Source: Unio delphinus
Lineage: Eukaryota; Mollusca; Bivalvia; Unionida; Unionidae
Reading direction: 5' to 3'
Assembly: GCA_029339505.1 (NCBI GenBank)
Contig: JAQISU010000003.1
Span: forward strand, 14,344,001-14,408,000
DNA length: 64,000 bases
Positions within the stretch are counted from its first letter, which is position 1. The number at the start of each line of letters is the position of its first letter. The position numbers were made by a program, and so were the translations under genes. The notes beneath the pieces were generated by a model. The model made no database searches, had not been told where the DNA came from, and saw only the letters and a list, made by a program, of their open reading frames with translations. This document shows positions 12,575 through 23,671 of this stretch, in pieces.

Positions 12575-12884
12575 TTGTATTGTACATGAGTGGTTTCTGA
12601 GTGAAGACTTTTTGAGTTTTACTAAATGTTGAATAAATTAAACGTTACATTGGTGTCAAAAAAAGTTGTTCGTTTATGACGTTCTCTGGTGTAAACTTTC
12701 ATATCTGCCAATACAGGCACTAATAATAATAATAGGCATACAATCCGATTTATAAAATAATAGCTAACTGTTCGATTGACCCTTCGCCAATTGTCAATCA
12801 TGCTTAGCAATTAACCAATCAGATAACGTAAATTTGACACACTTTCATGCCTTGCTTTCGTCCGCCATTTTCCTCAGACAAGCT

Positions 12885-13160
12885 GCTTGTGGCAATTTGT
12901 TTTGTTTTTGTAGGGTTTAACGCCATTTTCAGCACACGATGGACTATACATGGCGGCTAGTATTATTAGTGGAGGAAGAACCCGGGAAATCCCCGGAAAG
13001 AACCACCGACCCACGAGAAGCTACTGGCAAGCTTTCTCACATAACTACATTAACCGAATCTGAGACTCGAACCCACGCAGACAGAGGTGAGATGGCAGTT
13101 ATCCGTAACGGAGAGCGCTTTAAACCACTCGGCCACTCGGGGCCCCTCGCTTGTGGCAAT
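12885..13160 (-). mobile_element. SINE family B with 12-bp target duplication
   Basis: Same head, body and GCGTTAAACCCTAC end as the copy at 6261, on the minus strand. The flanks GCTTGTGGCAAT at 12885-12896 and 13149-13160 are identical, so insertion boundaries are certain. A CCGCCATTTT motif lies just upstream at 12862. Confidence 0.95.
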
Positions 13161-13451
13161 AATGAATAAGTATGTACACTTTTCTCAATGGTTTGTTGAT
13201 TTCTTCATCGAAAAGGGTGAAAATAAGTCAGTGGGATTCTCGTAATTCTGACAGTCGATACTATCAAATCGCCTAAATGAAGGAATTAGAATTATTTCTT
13301 TCCCAAAACATAGGCAAAAATATGGAAACAATTGTTTGCATTGCATACACGTATGTAGAAAGTACTTCCCGTCGACGGCTTGAAGGAAAAAAAGAGAAAT
13401 TGAAATTGAAAAATACATGTAAAAAAATATAAACGTTTTTAGAATATGGAT

Positions 13452-13700
13452 GGAGATCCCCGTTGTTGTAGGGTTGAACGCCATTTTTCAGCACTCGATT
13501 GGCTATACGTGGCGGCCAGTGTTAGTGGTGGAGGAAGAACCCGAAAAAAAAACCAGGAAAGAACCACCGACCCACAAGAAGCTACTGGCAAGCTTTCTCA
13601 CATACCCATACTGACCGAATCTGATACTCGAACCCACGTAGACAGAGGTGAGATGGCAGTAATCCGTAACGGAGAGCGCTTTAGACCACTCGGGAGATCC
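13452..13700 (-). mobile_element. SINE family B, truncated head
   Basis: Minus-strand copy flanked by GGAGATCC at 13452-13459 and 13693-13700. The outermost head bases are missing. The A-box region, B-box, body and tail are present. It lies about 300 bp from another copy in the same orientation. Confidence 0.92.
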
Positions 13701-15324
13701 TCTTCACTTGTTGGTTTTGATGTACAGTATATTATAATTCTTGTATAGGATGAATGAACTGAACCCCAGAATGGATTTTTAAAGTTCGAAAATTTATATT
13801 TTAATGTTTGATTGTCCCAAAAATAATAAGTTATCGTCTCGATTTTTCAAACCCTGGAGTAACTCTTTACTTTCTCATGGGACTGAAGGAGGGGTGGGGG
13901 GATATAGTCATTTGAAAATAAGAAATACCAAAGCAATGGTTTCAGAATAATATCGTTCGATATATTAAGCATGCATTTAAATATTTACATCAACATAAAT
14001 TAATGATCAAAATTCCGTCTGATAAAACACAGTATTTAAAAATATTATGTACAACAGTATACATGTACTTCTAAACATTTATTATTTAAGATTTTGTTAT
14101 TAAGTTTTAATTAATTTACATTCAAGTCAGCATAAGCATAAGCCAGATAAAATAAATAAGGATACGATCATTTACTAAATACATCCGCATCTTCTGCAGC
14201 GGATTTCCGTTTTCATGAATAAGTTCTCGAGCAGCTTTGTTATTGATTTTTTATATAAATAAAACATAGGTTATTACTATACGAACTTGAACTACAAATA
14301 TAAATATTGTCTATATAAATATTGTTTAGTGCAGTATGGTTTATGTAAATTTGTAATTTTACATTTTTAAGAATACTGCAAGTCATTTTTAATAAACATC
14401 ACTCAAACTGAAATATTTTATGTCAAATACTGCATGTTTGTCGGAGGTTAACAGGTTCTCATGTCACGTGATTAGTAGGCAGTGCGATCTATCATCTGGT
14501 GGTGTAAGGTCAATTACGTAGATGCTCGTAGATTAATTATCGATGCATTTTGCGTCTTGTGTTTGGCTTACTGCTGAATTTAGCAGACGACAGAGCCTTT
14601 GGGAGCAAGATCTGTAAACATCAGCACACACATCCTTGAATTCTTATCGCAAAAAGTAATTTTTATACCCCAGCCACCAGTGGATCGCATTATGTTATCT
14701 TGTCCTACTGTTACCAGATTTGTTTGGGCACGTTAACTTATTTTCCATGTACAGTTACCAAACTTTGTGGACAACATGCACATAGTGCCAGGAAGAATTC
14801 AGTCAGTGGTGTACTTAAAGCTCCATTTGTTAATGTCGCTGTGACGTAAAGGAAGAAACGGTGAAAAGAAACGGTTTCGGCATAGTGCCTCGATATGACC
14901 GCCCTAGACAGTTACCAAACGTTTTATAAACCGATTGTTTGCACTTGGAGTACGACAATTCGCGATCCGTTTTTGGTCTTTTATAAAAGTTAAGGGTCAC
15001 TGTTTCCTCCAGTTATCATTAGTTCAGTATCACAGTGGTGTACCCAACCTTTTGGATCGGTTTTGCACTTGAGGTAAAGAACACGTCCATCCATGTTGGG
15101 TTCAATAGGTCACGGCTACTTTCATTGCAACCAGATTCCTTGAAGAAAGTATATGGAGCGCATGAACCTAATGTATGGATAAGGCATATTGATTTTGGGG
15201 TCAAGAGTCAAGTTCACGCTGGTTATAAAGTAATGGAGTTTGCTGAATAAAGTTTGCTCTGATATAAATTCGTTGATTAAATTTTGAATGGCTTGCAAAT
15301 AGGATGACAAGTAAACTCGTATCG
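13701..15324. other. non-coding DNA
   Basis: Nothing recognised. Small open frames near 15020-15300 overlap on both strands and show no conserved domain. Confidence 0.4.
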
Positions 15325-15600
15325 TCTGGGGGTGAAAAGGTCACGTTTATGGTAAGTCTGTCATTGAAATAGGGATTTTTATCGCCTTTGGAGGTTCTTT
15401 AAGATTAGCTATAGCCAACATAATTCCGTAGACTGTCGTATTATGAGAGGTTGTCACACACAGCGTTACGTGTTGGATGCTAAACTAAAATGACGATGAT
15501 GATATATTGTTGACACAAGTACCCTCGCGTTTTTCTTCTCCAACACAATACGAGTGTTTATGGACATGGAAGCATCCAAAATTGTAACACATTTCATCAC
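15325..15600 (+). repeat. diverged unnamed repeat, copy 1
   Basis: Aligns by eye, in the same order, with 17620-17930. Shared blocks include TATGGTAAGTCT, TTTATCGCCTTTGG, AGCCAACATAATTC, TACGTGTTG, AGTACCCTCGCGT and GTTTATGGA. It looks like an old segmental repeat or dispersed element. No coding potential. Confidence 0.65.
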
Positions 15601-15996
15601 TAGGAATCCTTATTTTTGTTTTGATTGTCCAGAAGGGGTTGATACAAAACGCTGGTCTTTATTAACTTACTTCGAGTTAAACTTTATATTTTAAATTATC
15701 TGCATATAGCACTAGTACTCGGGGTACATACGTGACTAAGATGCTATACTGGTATATTTCCTAGACATTAAAGCATCACGTGATTAAAGCCCTATAAAAT
15801 CATAAAATAGTATCCACCGTCCAGTAAAATGGCCAAATAAATTAAGAAGAAACGTCTCAGAGACTGATCGATATTGGGGGATTTATTATGAAAAACACAA
15901 AATTGCTGCGCGTATACATACAAAATAGCGTGGTCGTAACGCGGGCCGAAATAGAGAAGAATAGATTATGTGGAACAGTACCAGATTATATCTCTC

Positions 15997-17086
15997 ACTT
16001 AGCATAGCTGCCAACTGTCCCTTTTTTTCCGTATTTGTCCCGTATTTTGGACCTGAATACGGGTGTACGGTTTTTTTTTGTGTGCAAAAAATACGTTTTT
16101 TAATTTAACAAAATAATAATAAAATTTCGTTGGAATTGTCAGTTTAGAATGCGCTCCCGGTTCTATTTTGACAGAATATGTCACCTGTATATACGAATAA
16201 AGTTCTACAATACGATTGGTTCATTCGAAATCGAGGCTACCAGGCCTGTCGTTATCCGCCATATTGGATTTCGCAATAGTTACCGCTAGTCTAAGTAATA
16301 TTCAGCTTCTAATCATGATAAATTGGAAGGCAGAATATTCAGAATTTTCTCCAGAAGAAATAGGAGACAACTGGAAGGATATTTGTGCCGTCTTGTATAG
16401 ATTTGTGAAACCATATAGTACAGGAGAAAAACTGTCGTTTTGTAAATTGTGTAACGTGATTTCGCTATTGGGCGCGGAGGTGCCCGTGAAATGCAAGAGC
16501 ACGAACAAGTTAATAAACATCAGTTTCCTGCTTCGTCACACACAACTCAGCCTGAACTTACGAGGTAGATAAATGACAGAGAGAACCTTAATGTACATCG
16601 ATCGAAATTTGATTTTTAAATTTCTTTTAGAAATAAGCTTTTTTCAGTTACTAGTGTTGTTGGCGATTTATTTTGCAAAAGTTTTTCAGACATTAAAATC
16701 GCAAAAGATAATTTTTTTGCTTGAACGAAAACATTTCAATAAGAAAATTACAGAATTGAGATAATAAATGAAAATTGGTACATTGGAATCAATGATTTAA
16801 AAAAAAAAAAGGTGTGAAAAGGGCTCCTATAAATAGCTTGTGTTTGAGTGTGTTGCACTCTTGCACCATTTGAATGGGCACCTATATGGAACGCGTGCAA
16901 CTCCAGAAGGTACAAGGGTGCAACATGTGCATCTTTGACATTAAATAATTATGTTGGGCACTGTCCAACTTTACTGATGGTTGTATTTGTTTTAAATAGA
17001 TACATTTGCATTGAAATTTAAAAATCAGTATTTGTTCCAGAAAATCAGTATTTTTGCACTCGGGGGTTGGCAGCTATGACTTAGCA
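15997..17086. mobile_element. 1.07-kb DNA transposon with inverted termini, non-autonomous
   Basis: The ends are inverted copies of CATAGCTGCCAAC: 16003-16015 on the left, 17066-17078 as its reverse complement on the right. The flanks read ACTTAGCA at 15997-16004 and again at 17079-17086. The target duplication is therefore 8 bp if the element starts TAGCTGCC, or 6 bp if it starts CATAGC. The interior has short frames with a Cys-X2-Cys pair (FCKLC) at 16436-16450 but no complete transposase. The target is a unit of the 51-bp minisatellite that continues at 17087. hAT-like is the best guess; the duplication ambiguity leaves other superfamilies open. Confidence 0.8.
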
Positions 17087-17375
17087 CTCCATATGATTAC
17101 GTATTAACTTCAGAGTCATTGTATGTCTCACTTGGCACTCCATATGATTACGTATTAACTCTCGAGTCATTATATGTCTCACTTGGCACTCCATATGATT
17201 ACGTATTAACTCTCGAGTCATTATATGTCTCACTTAGCACTCCATATGATTACGTATTAACTCTCGAGTCATTATATGTCTCACTTAGCACTCCATATGA
17301 TTACGTATTAACTCTCGAGTCATTATATGTCTCACTTAGCACTCCATATGATTACGTATTAACTCTAGAGTCGTT
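17087..17375 (+). repeat. 51-bp minisatellite, more than five units
   Basis: Units of 51 bp built on CACTCCATATGATTACGTAT and CTCGAGTCATTATATGTCTC. Because 51 is a multiple of three, an apparent 17-residue protein repeat results; there is no sign it is translated. A diverged relative of the unit is at about 17955-18000, so the array probably grew from that dispersed repeat. Confidence 0.92.
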
Positions 17376-18240
17376 ACATGCTCCGTGATATTTTTGCTCC
17401 GTTAACTTTAAAATTTTCAGAATCGTCCGGTATTTTTCGATACTATACTGTTACCTACTGCATGACACGTATTATTGTAAAATGAACTACTTTGTAAACA
17501 AACCATTTAGATTAATGTAATGTCTGCTTTAGGTTTTGCTTGACTAGGTTTGTTTCTAAATGAACTATACGAGCGGTTTCGTCCGTTTGAAAGTAGAATA
17601 ATAAACAAACCTTTTCGTACTGAGGTGAAAAAGTCACGGATATGGTAAGTCTAATAATCAGACTGATGTCCTTGAAATTGAGAAGTTTATCGCCTTTGGC
17701 AGTTCTATGGGTCGCTAGAGCCAACATAATTCGGCAGACTATACTGTTATACTAACACAGTTTGCGAGTTTGTCATACACAGATTTACGTGTTGAAGGTT
17801 AAACCAATTAGCCTATATTGTATGCTGTTCGTACTAGTACCCTCGCGTCTGCCTCCCCCAACACAACATATGCGTTTATGGAAATGGAAGCTTTCAAAAT
17901 TGTGCCAGAATTCATGGCTTGCCGTCATTTTGCCCTGAAAAGCATTTCACACCAAATGATTATATATCAACTCGAGTGTCATCATGTGTTCCATGATATA
18001 TTTTTTTAAAGTTACATTATATGCTCATGTTTTACTCCGTTAACTTGATACTGTTAAATCGTCCAGTATTTTTTTATATTACACTGCACGTGTGGCTGAA
18101 AATTGTGTTTTTGAAGGAACTACATTGCAAACAAACACTTTACACTCGTGTAGTAGACGCTATTGGTTTTGGTGATTAGATTTGTTCGTCAATGAACTAA
18201 ATAAACCAGCTACTAGAATTTAATCCATTTAAAGTTAGGG
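17376..18240 (+). repeat. diverged unnamed repeat, copies 2 and 3
   Basis: 17376-17600 and 17985-18240 are related: both run from a CCGTGATAT/CCATGATAT block through CTCCGTTAACTT, a TCGTCCGGTATTTTT-type block and GTAAACAAAC/GCAAACAAAC. 17620-17930 matches 15325-15600. The whole is a degenerate tandem arrangement with a period near 600 bp. Confidence 0.6.
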
Positions 18241-18803
18241 ACGATAAAGTTAACAACACGGACGAGTCCACGTAGTCGCAAACGAAACTTTTAAACAAGC
18301 AAATGGATAAACGTGATAATCGCAATGTCAACATCTAACGTGAGAGACGCAGTAAATGAAAATACCATTTTGATCATTAATTGGTTATTGAGGAGACATA
18401 TTCGTAACATTTCGCGAATATAATCATGGTTTAGTTTAAGTTCTAGGGTCAATATAATTAAAAAAAACTTTGAACAGCATGTTGAGGTCAAGACGTACAG
18501 CATATCTATCAGAGACGTACCATTTTAGAAGTCAACCAAAAAGGGAAAAATGTGACTGCAGGTTTTGGTCTGAAACTAAAAGCTTCAGAACCAATAAGCC
18601 AAGACGACGACCGGATAATTTAACTGTCACACAACAGCTGCTTTGCAATGTTCTCCCTTTTAACTATTTTGATCTATTGTTAGGTTATTGATACAATGTT
18701 AGGGTAGGGATACTGTATGATACAGGTCGCAGATGTGGTCCCTCCAACAGCGAGCATGGAAGTGGCAAGGCATAACCAAATGCTTTCTTTAGCTGGTATA
18801 AGA
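18241..18803. other. non-coding DNA left of the LTR element
   Basis: No supported gene. The insertion target ATGGT is at 18804-18808. Confidence 0.45.
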
Positions 18804-18808
18804 ATGGT

Positions 18809-20365
18809 TGTAACAGAATTGTTACCGAGAGGAGGGTGGATTAAATGAACAATACAAACACAATTTGTGAAAGAAAATATAAATTTATGTAATAAATTAT
18901 AAATGAAAAAAATACAGATGTAACAACACAATAATTCACGCGCTCAACCCACAATTACACTCACAACCATTCACAATACATGAATAAATTAAATAACAAT
19001 ACAAAAGGAATCACAAATGTAAAGGGATCTCTTGGATTATACACAGATCCAAGAATCCTTTACGAAAGTTAAATAAATGCAAGTATGATTCACGAAAAAA
19101 ATAAACACAAACGACAAACTATCTATCGCACGATGGATTGCGATAACTAGCACGATCATATACTTGTATTCAATCAAGTTGCTAGCTTTTATTTATATCT
19201 ATGTGATCACTTGAAATATTATTGCGATCTGACATAAACATGCAAATACAACAATGTATTAAATTATATCACAATTTCAATACACCTATGTGTCTCCCCT
19301 GTATAACCGCACGATTCAGCAACAGTTGAATCGTCTCCCAGTTTCCCCGAGAACCGAGGGTTGACCAATACTATTATCGGACGTTTCCCTACACGGATCC
19401 ACCACAGTTATACGTTCAGACAGCATACAACATCTACCCGAACCAACGGTTCCTCACTCCCCTAGATGTCAACCCGGACGTTTTACAACTCTAAGACAGC
19501 TCCGACACTCGGACTTCTAGCTTTCCGGATATTTACACGTTACACAGATATTGACGAACAGACAGTTCGACACACAGACAGATACTTCAATTCCGTTTGC
19601 ACAAATTAACGGCACAAGCACATTCAGATATTTATACAGAGATGTTCCAGAACAAACAATAGATGTCCCACAACAAATCAAACGATTTCAAAGACGTTTA
19701 TCAAAAAGATGGTATCAGATGTGTTAACAGCTACGGTATCAACGATGTTATTAGCAGCTACGGTATCAACGATGTTATTAGCAGCTACGGTACCAGAAAC
19801 AATGTAACAACTATGTTAGCAGCTACGGTATCAGAGACGGTATCAACGATGTTATTAGATGCGCTATCAGTGATGAACTTCTACGGTATCAACGACGGAA
19901 TCAGCTGGAATCAGACTGAATCAACGACGGAATCAACGACGGAATCAGCTGGAATCAGACTGAATCAGACTGAATTAAACGGTGACAGCTATTGTCAGAT
20001 GTTATCAGAACTACGGAATCAACGATGTTATTAGATCTCCGGAATCAACCCTTTGGCTGGAGATTTGCAAGACGAGGTTATCTATCCTTCGATTAGATAT
20101 TTGGGTTCCCGTCAAAATTTATGATAAATCCTAAGCCTTATATACTCTCAATAGGTGAACATAAATCACATCGAGCTTGCCGTACACCACGTAAAACGAG
20201 TATTTCGGATTTCATGTAAATTACAAATTGGCACATGCAAATCGTTACACGCCACTTAATCACCCCAGGTAATGCGTGTACGACGAAATCAAGAAAAATG
20301 GTGAGTTTCGTTTGCAATTGAAGAACAACAAAAATCAGTTCAAATTTTCGCCTAATTCTGTGACA
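18809..20365 (-). repeat. 3' LTR (1,557 bp)
   Basis: Long terminal repeat, minus-strand ends TGTCACAG and GTTACA. It contains internal short tandem units around 19730-20040 (repeats of GGTATCAACGATGTTATTAG and of AATCAACGACGG). It carries one more AATCAACGACGG unit than the 5' LTR. The 123-codon open frame here is a product of these repeats. Confidence 0.95.
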
Positions 20366-20368
20366 ATA

Positions 20369-20378
20369 CCTCCCCCCT
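20369..20378 (-). other. polypurine tract
   Basis: On the minus strand AGGGGGGAGG lies three bases before the TG that opens the 3' LTR. This is the expected plus-strand priming site. Confidence 0.85.
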
Positions 20379-20548
20379 AAGAATAAAAATGTACACATTT
20401 TTAAAACTAACACAGAATAGAAGAAAAATAACTATTGATGATATCTTACAACATTTACACTGGTTATACTACAAACTGGATTTTATTACTGGGCAAATTC
20501 ATACAAATTTCCCATCATGCCCTACTCAAGTAGTCTGCGCCTATATTT

Positions 20549-23458
20549 TCAACTCCCCTTATTGACATTGTCGCTTTGTCTCTTGATATATAACTTGAGC
20601 ATGTTCGCATGGAATGTTTTTACATTACCGTCCATGTCAATTTTATAGTCCATGTCACCTTTTACTTCTTTAACTTCATATGGACCTTTCCACTGGACTA
20701 ATAACTTATTCGAACTCGTTGGAAGAAGCAATAGCACCTGATCTCCCACAAGAAATTTCCTATTACGCGCTCTGCGGTTGTAATACTTGGCATATCTGCG
20801 CCCCGATTTAATCAATTCGTCACGTGCCATCTGGCATGTACTCTCAAGTTTGTTTCTTAGATCTAACACGTACTGGTAAGTCGTTTTTATTTCCTCGTTC
20901 GCGACATCACCAGTCCATAGTTCGCGTAGTATCCGCATCGGGCCTCGAACTGTTCTACCATACAACAGTTCAAAGGGTGAGAACCCTAAACTTTCCTGCG
21001 GTACTTCACGGTACGCGAACAGAACAGCGTTTAAATAACGGTCCCAGTCTTGCGGACGTTCCGCGCACATCTTTCGCAGCATGCTTTTCAGGGTACCATT
21101 AAACTTCTCTACCAGTCCATTGCACATCGGATGGTATGGGGTAGTGTTTAGCTGTTTGATGGATAACAGCCTACTTATTTCACCCATGAGGTCAGAGGTG
21201 AATTGGGCACCACAATCAGTGAGGATTTCCTCTGGCACCCCTACCCTACTGAAGATATCAACTAATGCTTCAGCTACCCTTTCCGTTTCAATAGTTGGTA
21301 ACGCTACGGCTTCAGGGTATCTGGTTGCGTAGTCAACCAGAGTAAGTATGTACCGATTCTTTCTTTCGGTAACTGGGTGTATTGGTCCTACAATATCTAC
21401 TGCCACTCTTTTAAACGGTGTATCTATTAATGGCATCTGTCCCAAGGGCACCCTTGTGACCCTTCCCTTACAGACGGTTTTCTGACATACGTCGCACGAC
21501 CTACAGAACCGTGTGACATCGCCATTAACACCTGGCCAGTAGAATTCAGCGACTACCCTGCTAGTGGTCTTAGCCTTACCTAGGTGTCCTGCCATGCTTG
21601 ACTCATGCGCCACCCTAAGTACTTGAGATCTATATCTCTGGGGTACGACCACTTGCCAATACTTCTTACCCTCCCGAGCGCTAAACTCCCTATGAATTAA
21701 TCCGTTCTTGCGTACGAATCTAGAGCTACCCCCACGCTTGCAATGTTTAATCGCGCCGGACGTGATTTTCTCAACAATTGTTCTGATGGATTCATCACGA
21801 TCTTGCTCTTGTTTGAAATCATCACGGGAAATTCCTGAGATCGATTCAGGGACTATTAATTTATGAAACGCGGTTTTCTCTCGCCGTGTTTGCGCTCGCG
21901 TTTCGACTGCCTGAGCCAAAGGTATTTTAAAATCGGCCATGGTTGGAAGACGGGAACCTTCAACATTACCGATCGTCAGATCGTAAATAGGATTGTCCAT
22001 ACAAAGGGCATCAACAGTTCCCGTTAAGAAAGGTGTTTTTACTGTGATCCTTGCTACGGGAATGCGACCCATCGTCTGATCAAGTAACATACATGGGGAT
22101 TCCCACCCGAGCATTTGGTTATCCTGCACGAGACTACGTTTGATCACTACGCCCGTACAACCAGTGTCACGCAATACCACGACTTCTCGACCGTTGACAA
22201 ACCCTCTCGCGGTTGGTACACGCGCTTCAGGAAATAAACACGTGCCAAGCGAATGAATACAAGGTTCTACATGTACGTTGTTATCGGATATACCTTTACT
22301 TTGTATAGCCACTGCTACCTTATGTATAAGTGCCTTTCTTTTAGGACAGTCTTTTTGAACATGACCCAATGCATTACACAAGAAACACCGCACACGCTGA
22401 AAAACTGGATTCCCAACTGACCTTTTTACCTCAGCTGATTTTACAGGCTCCCTAGGCATAGGTCTTACAGACTGGTTTCCAGACTTAAAATCTTTTAAAA
22501 CCACGTTCTGAGTTCCCCCATGAGCTTCGGCAAATAAATCGGCTTGCTTAGCCATATCTTTTACGTTTGTGAAGACTTTCTCCTTCAGAAATTGATCTAA
22601 TTCTCGCCCAACTGTATTAAATAATTGATCTCTGAGCAAGAAATCAGTCAACCCTTCAAACGTTTTCACCGCTTTGCCGCATTCAATCCACCGCTCAAAA
22701 TAGTTCGCAATTCTGACGGTGAACTGACCAAAGGTTTCTCCCTTATCGGGCTTACTATACCTGAACTTTTTTCGAAAACCTTGTTCAGTGAGCTCGTACC
22801 TTTTGAGAAGTGCTTCCTTTAGGACGTCGTACTTAAACACATCGTCCCTAGGAAGTCGCGAGTATACATCCAGTGCTTTACCTTTTAATAAAGCACTCAG
22901 ATGCAGCGCCCAGTCATTTTGACTCCACTTCTGGTTTTCGGCATACCGCTCAAACCGATGAAGATAACTATCTATGTTATCTTTTTCATCGTCAAAGGGA
23001 GGTAATTTGGGGCCCCTTAATTTGCTAAAGGCAGAATCGTGTTCTCTTCCAGATGTCGCTAATTCTACCTTACGCTCATGATCCCGTTGTTTTGCTTTCT
23101 CATCTAACTCTATTCGCTTTTGCTCCGCTTCCATTTCCCATCCTATCCTATCCTTTTCGGCCTGCTTCTCTAATTCTATCTTTTCCCTCTCAAATTCTAT
23201 CTTTTCCCTTTCGGCCTGCTTCTCTAATTCTATCTTTTCCCTTTGGGCCTGCTTCTCTAATTCTATTTTATCCTTCTCAAATTCTATCTTTTCCCTCTCA
23301 AAGGCCCATTTCCTATCTTCGGATTCCCTTTCTAATTCCCTTGACCTTGCCCTTTCTTCCCTTTCCCGGGCTTGTTCTTCTTGAATAAATTTCCTTAAGC
23401 TTTCACCTTCATATCCAAATTCTTTGCCTAAGGCAACCAAGTCCTTAAGGGATGACAT
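20549..23458 (-). CDS. Gag-protease-integrase polyprotein, no RT
   Basis: Open for 991 codons from 23524. The second Met, at 23458, is the likelier start since the preceding 22 residues are hydrophobic and precede the Gag-like sequence. Positions here count from 23524. Charged coiled coil with repeated EREKIELEKQ-type units, about 45-155. Capsid with a SCAN-like region, about 165-335. CCHC zinc knuckle at C380, C383, H388, C393. Aspartic protease motif LRDTG, 451-455. Integrase HHCC at H640, H647, C677, C680. Catalytic D710, D770, E806 with DD35E spacing. GPY module about 945-975. Every integrase and protease key residue seen is present. Reverse transcriptase and RNase H are missing entirely. 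Gag would build particles and integrase would insert cDNA, but cDNA synthesis must come from elsewhere. Confidence 0.95.
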   Translation of the reverse strand: MSSLKDLVALGKEFGYEGESLRKFIQEEQAREREERARSRELERESEDRKWAFEREKIEFEKDKIELEKQAQREKIELEKQAEREKIEFEREKIELEKQAEKDRIGWEMEAEQKRIELDEKAKQRDHERKVELATSGREHDSAFSKLRGPKLPPFDDEKDNIDSYLHRFERYAENQKWSQNDWALHLSALLKGKALDVYSRLPRDDVFKYDVLKEALLKRYELTEQGFRKKFRYSKPDKGETFGQFTVRIANYFERWIECGKAVKTFEGLTDFLLRDQLFNTVGRELDQFLKEKVFTNVKDMAKQADLFAEAHGGTQNVVLKDFKSGNQSVRPMPREPVKSAEVKRSVGNPVFQRVRCFLCNALGHVQKDCPKRKALIHKVAVAIQSKGISDNNVHVEPCIHSLGTCLFPEARVPTARGFVNGREVVVLRDTGCTGVVIKRSLVQDNQMLGWESPCMLLDQTMGRIPVARITVKTPFLTGTVDALCMDNPIYDLTIGNVEGSRLPTMADFKIPLAQAVETRAQTRREKTAFHKLIVPESISGISRDDFKQEQDRDESIRTIVEKITSGAIKHCKRGGSSRFVRKNGLIHREFSAREGKKYWQVVVPQRYRSQVLRVAHESSMAGHLGKAKTTSRVVAEFYWPGVNGDVTRFCRSCDVCQKTVCKGRVTRVPLGQMPLIDTPFKRVAVDIVGPIHPVTERKNRYILTLVDYATRYPEAVALPTIETERVAEALVDIFSRVGVPEEILTDCGAQFTSDLMGEISRLLSIKQLNTTPYHPMCNGLVEKFNGTLKSMLRKMCAERPQDWDRYLNAVLFAYREVPQESLGFSPFELLYGRTVRGPMRILRELWTGDVANEEIKTTYQYVLDLRNKLESTCQMARDELIKSGRRYAKYYNRRARNRKFLVGDQVLLLLPTSSNKLLVQWKGPYEVKEVKGDMDYKIDMDGNVKTFHANMLKLYIKRQSDNVNKGS

Positions 23459-23652
23459 GACAATTGTAATATGAATATAGATATATAACCAAACCAATAC
23501 TTTAAACACGTTTATACTGGACACACGGACCTAGGTAAACTAAACAAAAATAAACTCCAACTAGAGTATTATCTTAACAGAAGGTCACGCTCAAATATAA
23601 ACATTAAATGTATACCTTCACAAAAATGATTGACAGTTCACTTAATCCAACG

Positions 23653-23670
23653 ATCCCACTTCTGACACCA
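23653..23670 (-). other. primer binding site, tRNA-Leu
   Basis: On the minus strand TGGTGTCAGAAGTGGGAT, one base after the 5' LTR. Its complement ATCCCACTTCTGACA plus CCA matches the 3' end of animal tRNA-Leu(CAG) as I know it, so tRNA-Leu is the likely primer. Confidence 0.85.
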
Positions 23671-23671
23671 T

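Noticed and set aside
17119..17388. Protein with five 17-residue repeats
   Set aside because: Generated by a 51-bp minisatellite; synonymous sites are not favoured and the frame has no context.
18250..18285. Hammerhead-ribozyme-like string CGGACGAGTCC ... ACGAAAC
   Set aside because: The core CUGANGA is altered and no stem II can form between the two conserved parts.
19663..20034. Small gene of 119-123 codons present twice (also 24526-24885)
   Set aside because: Lies inside the LTRs in a tandem-repeat zone and on the strand opposite to the element; length varies by repeat units.
20824..23388. Plus-strand open frames opposite the Gag-integrase gene
   Set aside because: Shadows of the minus-strand polyprotein with no domain content.
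23459..23524. Hydrophobic N-terminal extension of Gag as a signal peptide
   Set aside because: Precedes a better Met; Gag proteins are cytoplasmic and the 22 residues look like untranslated leader.
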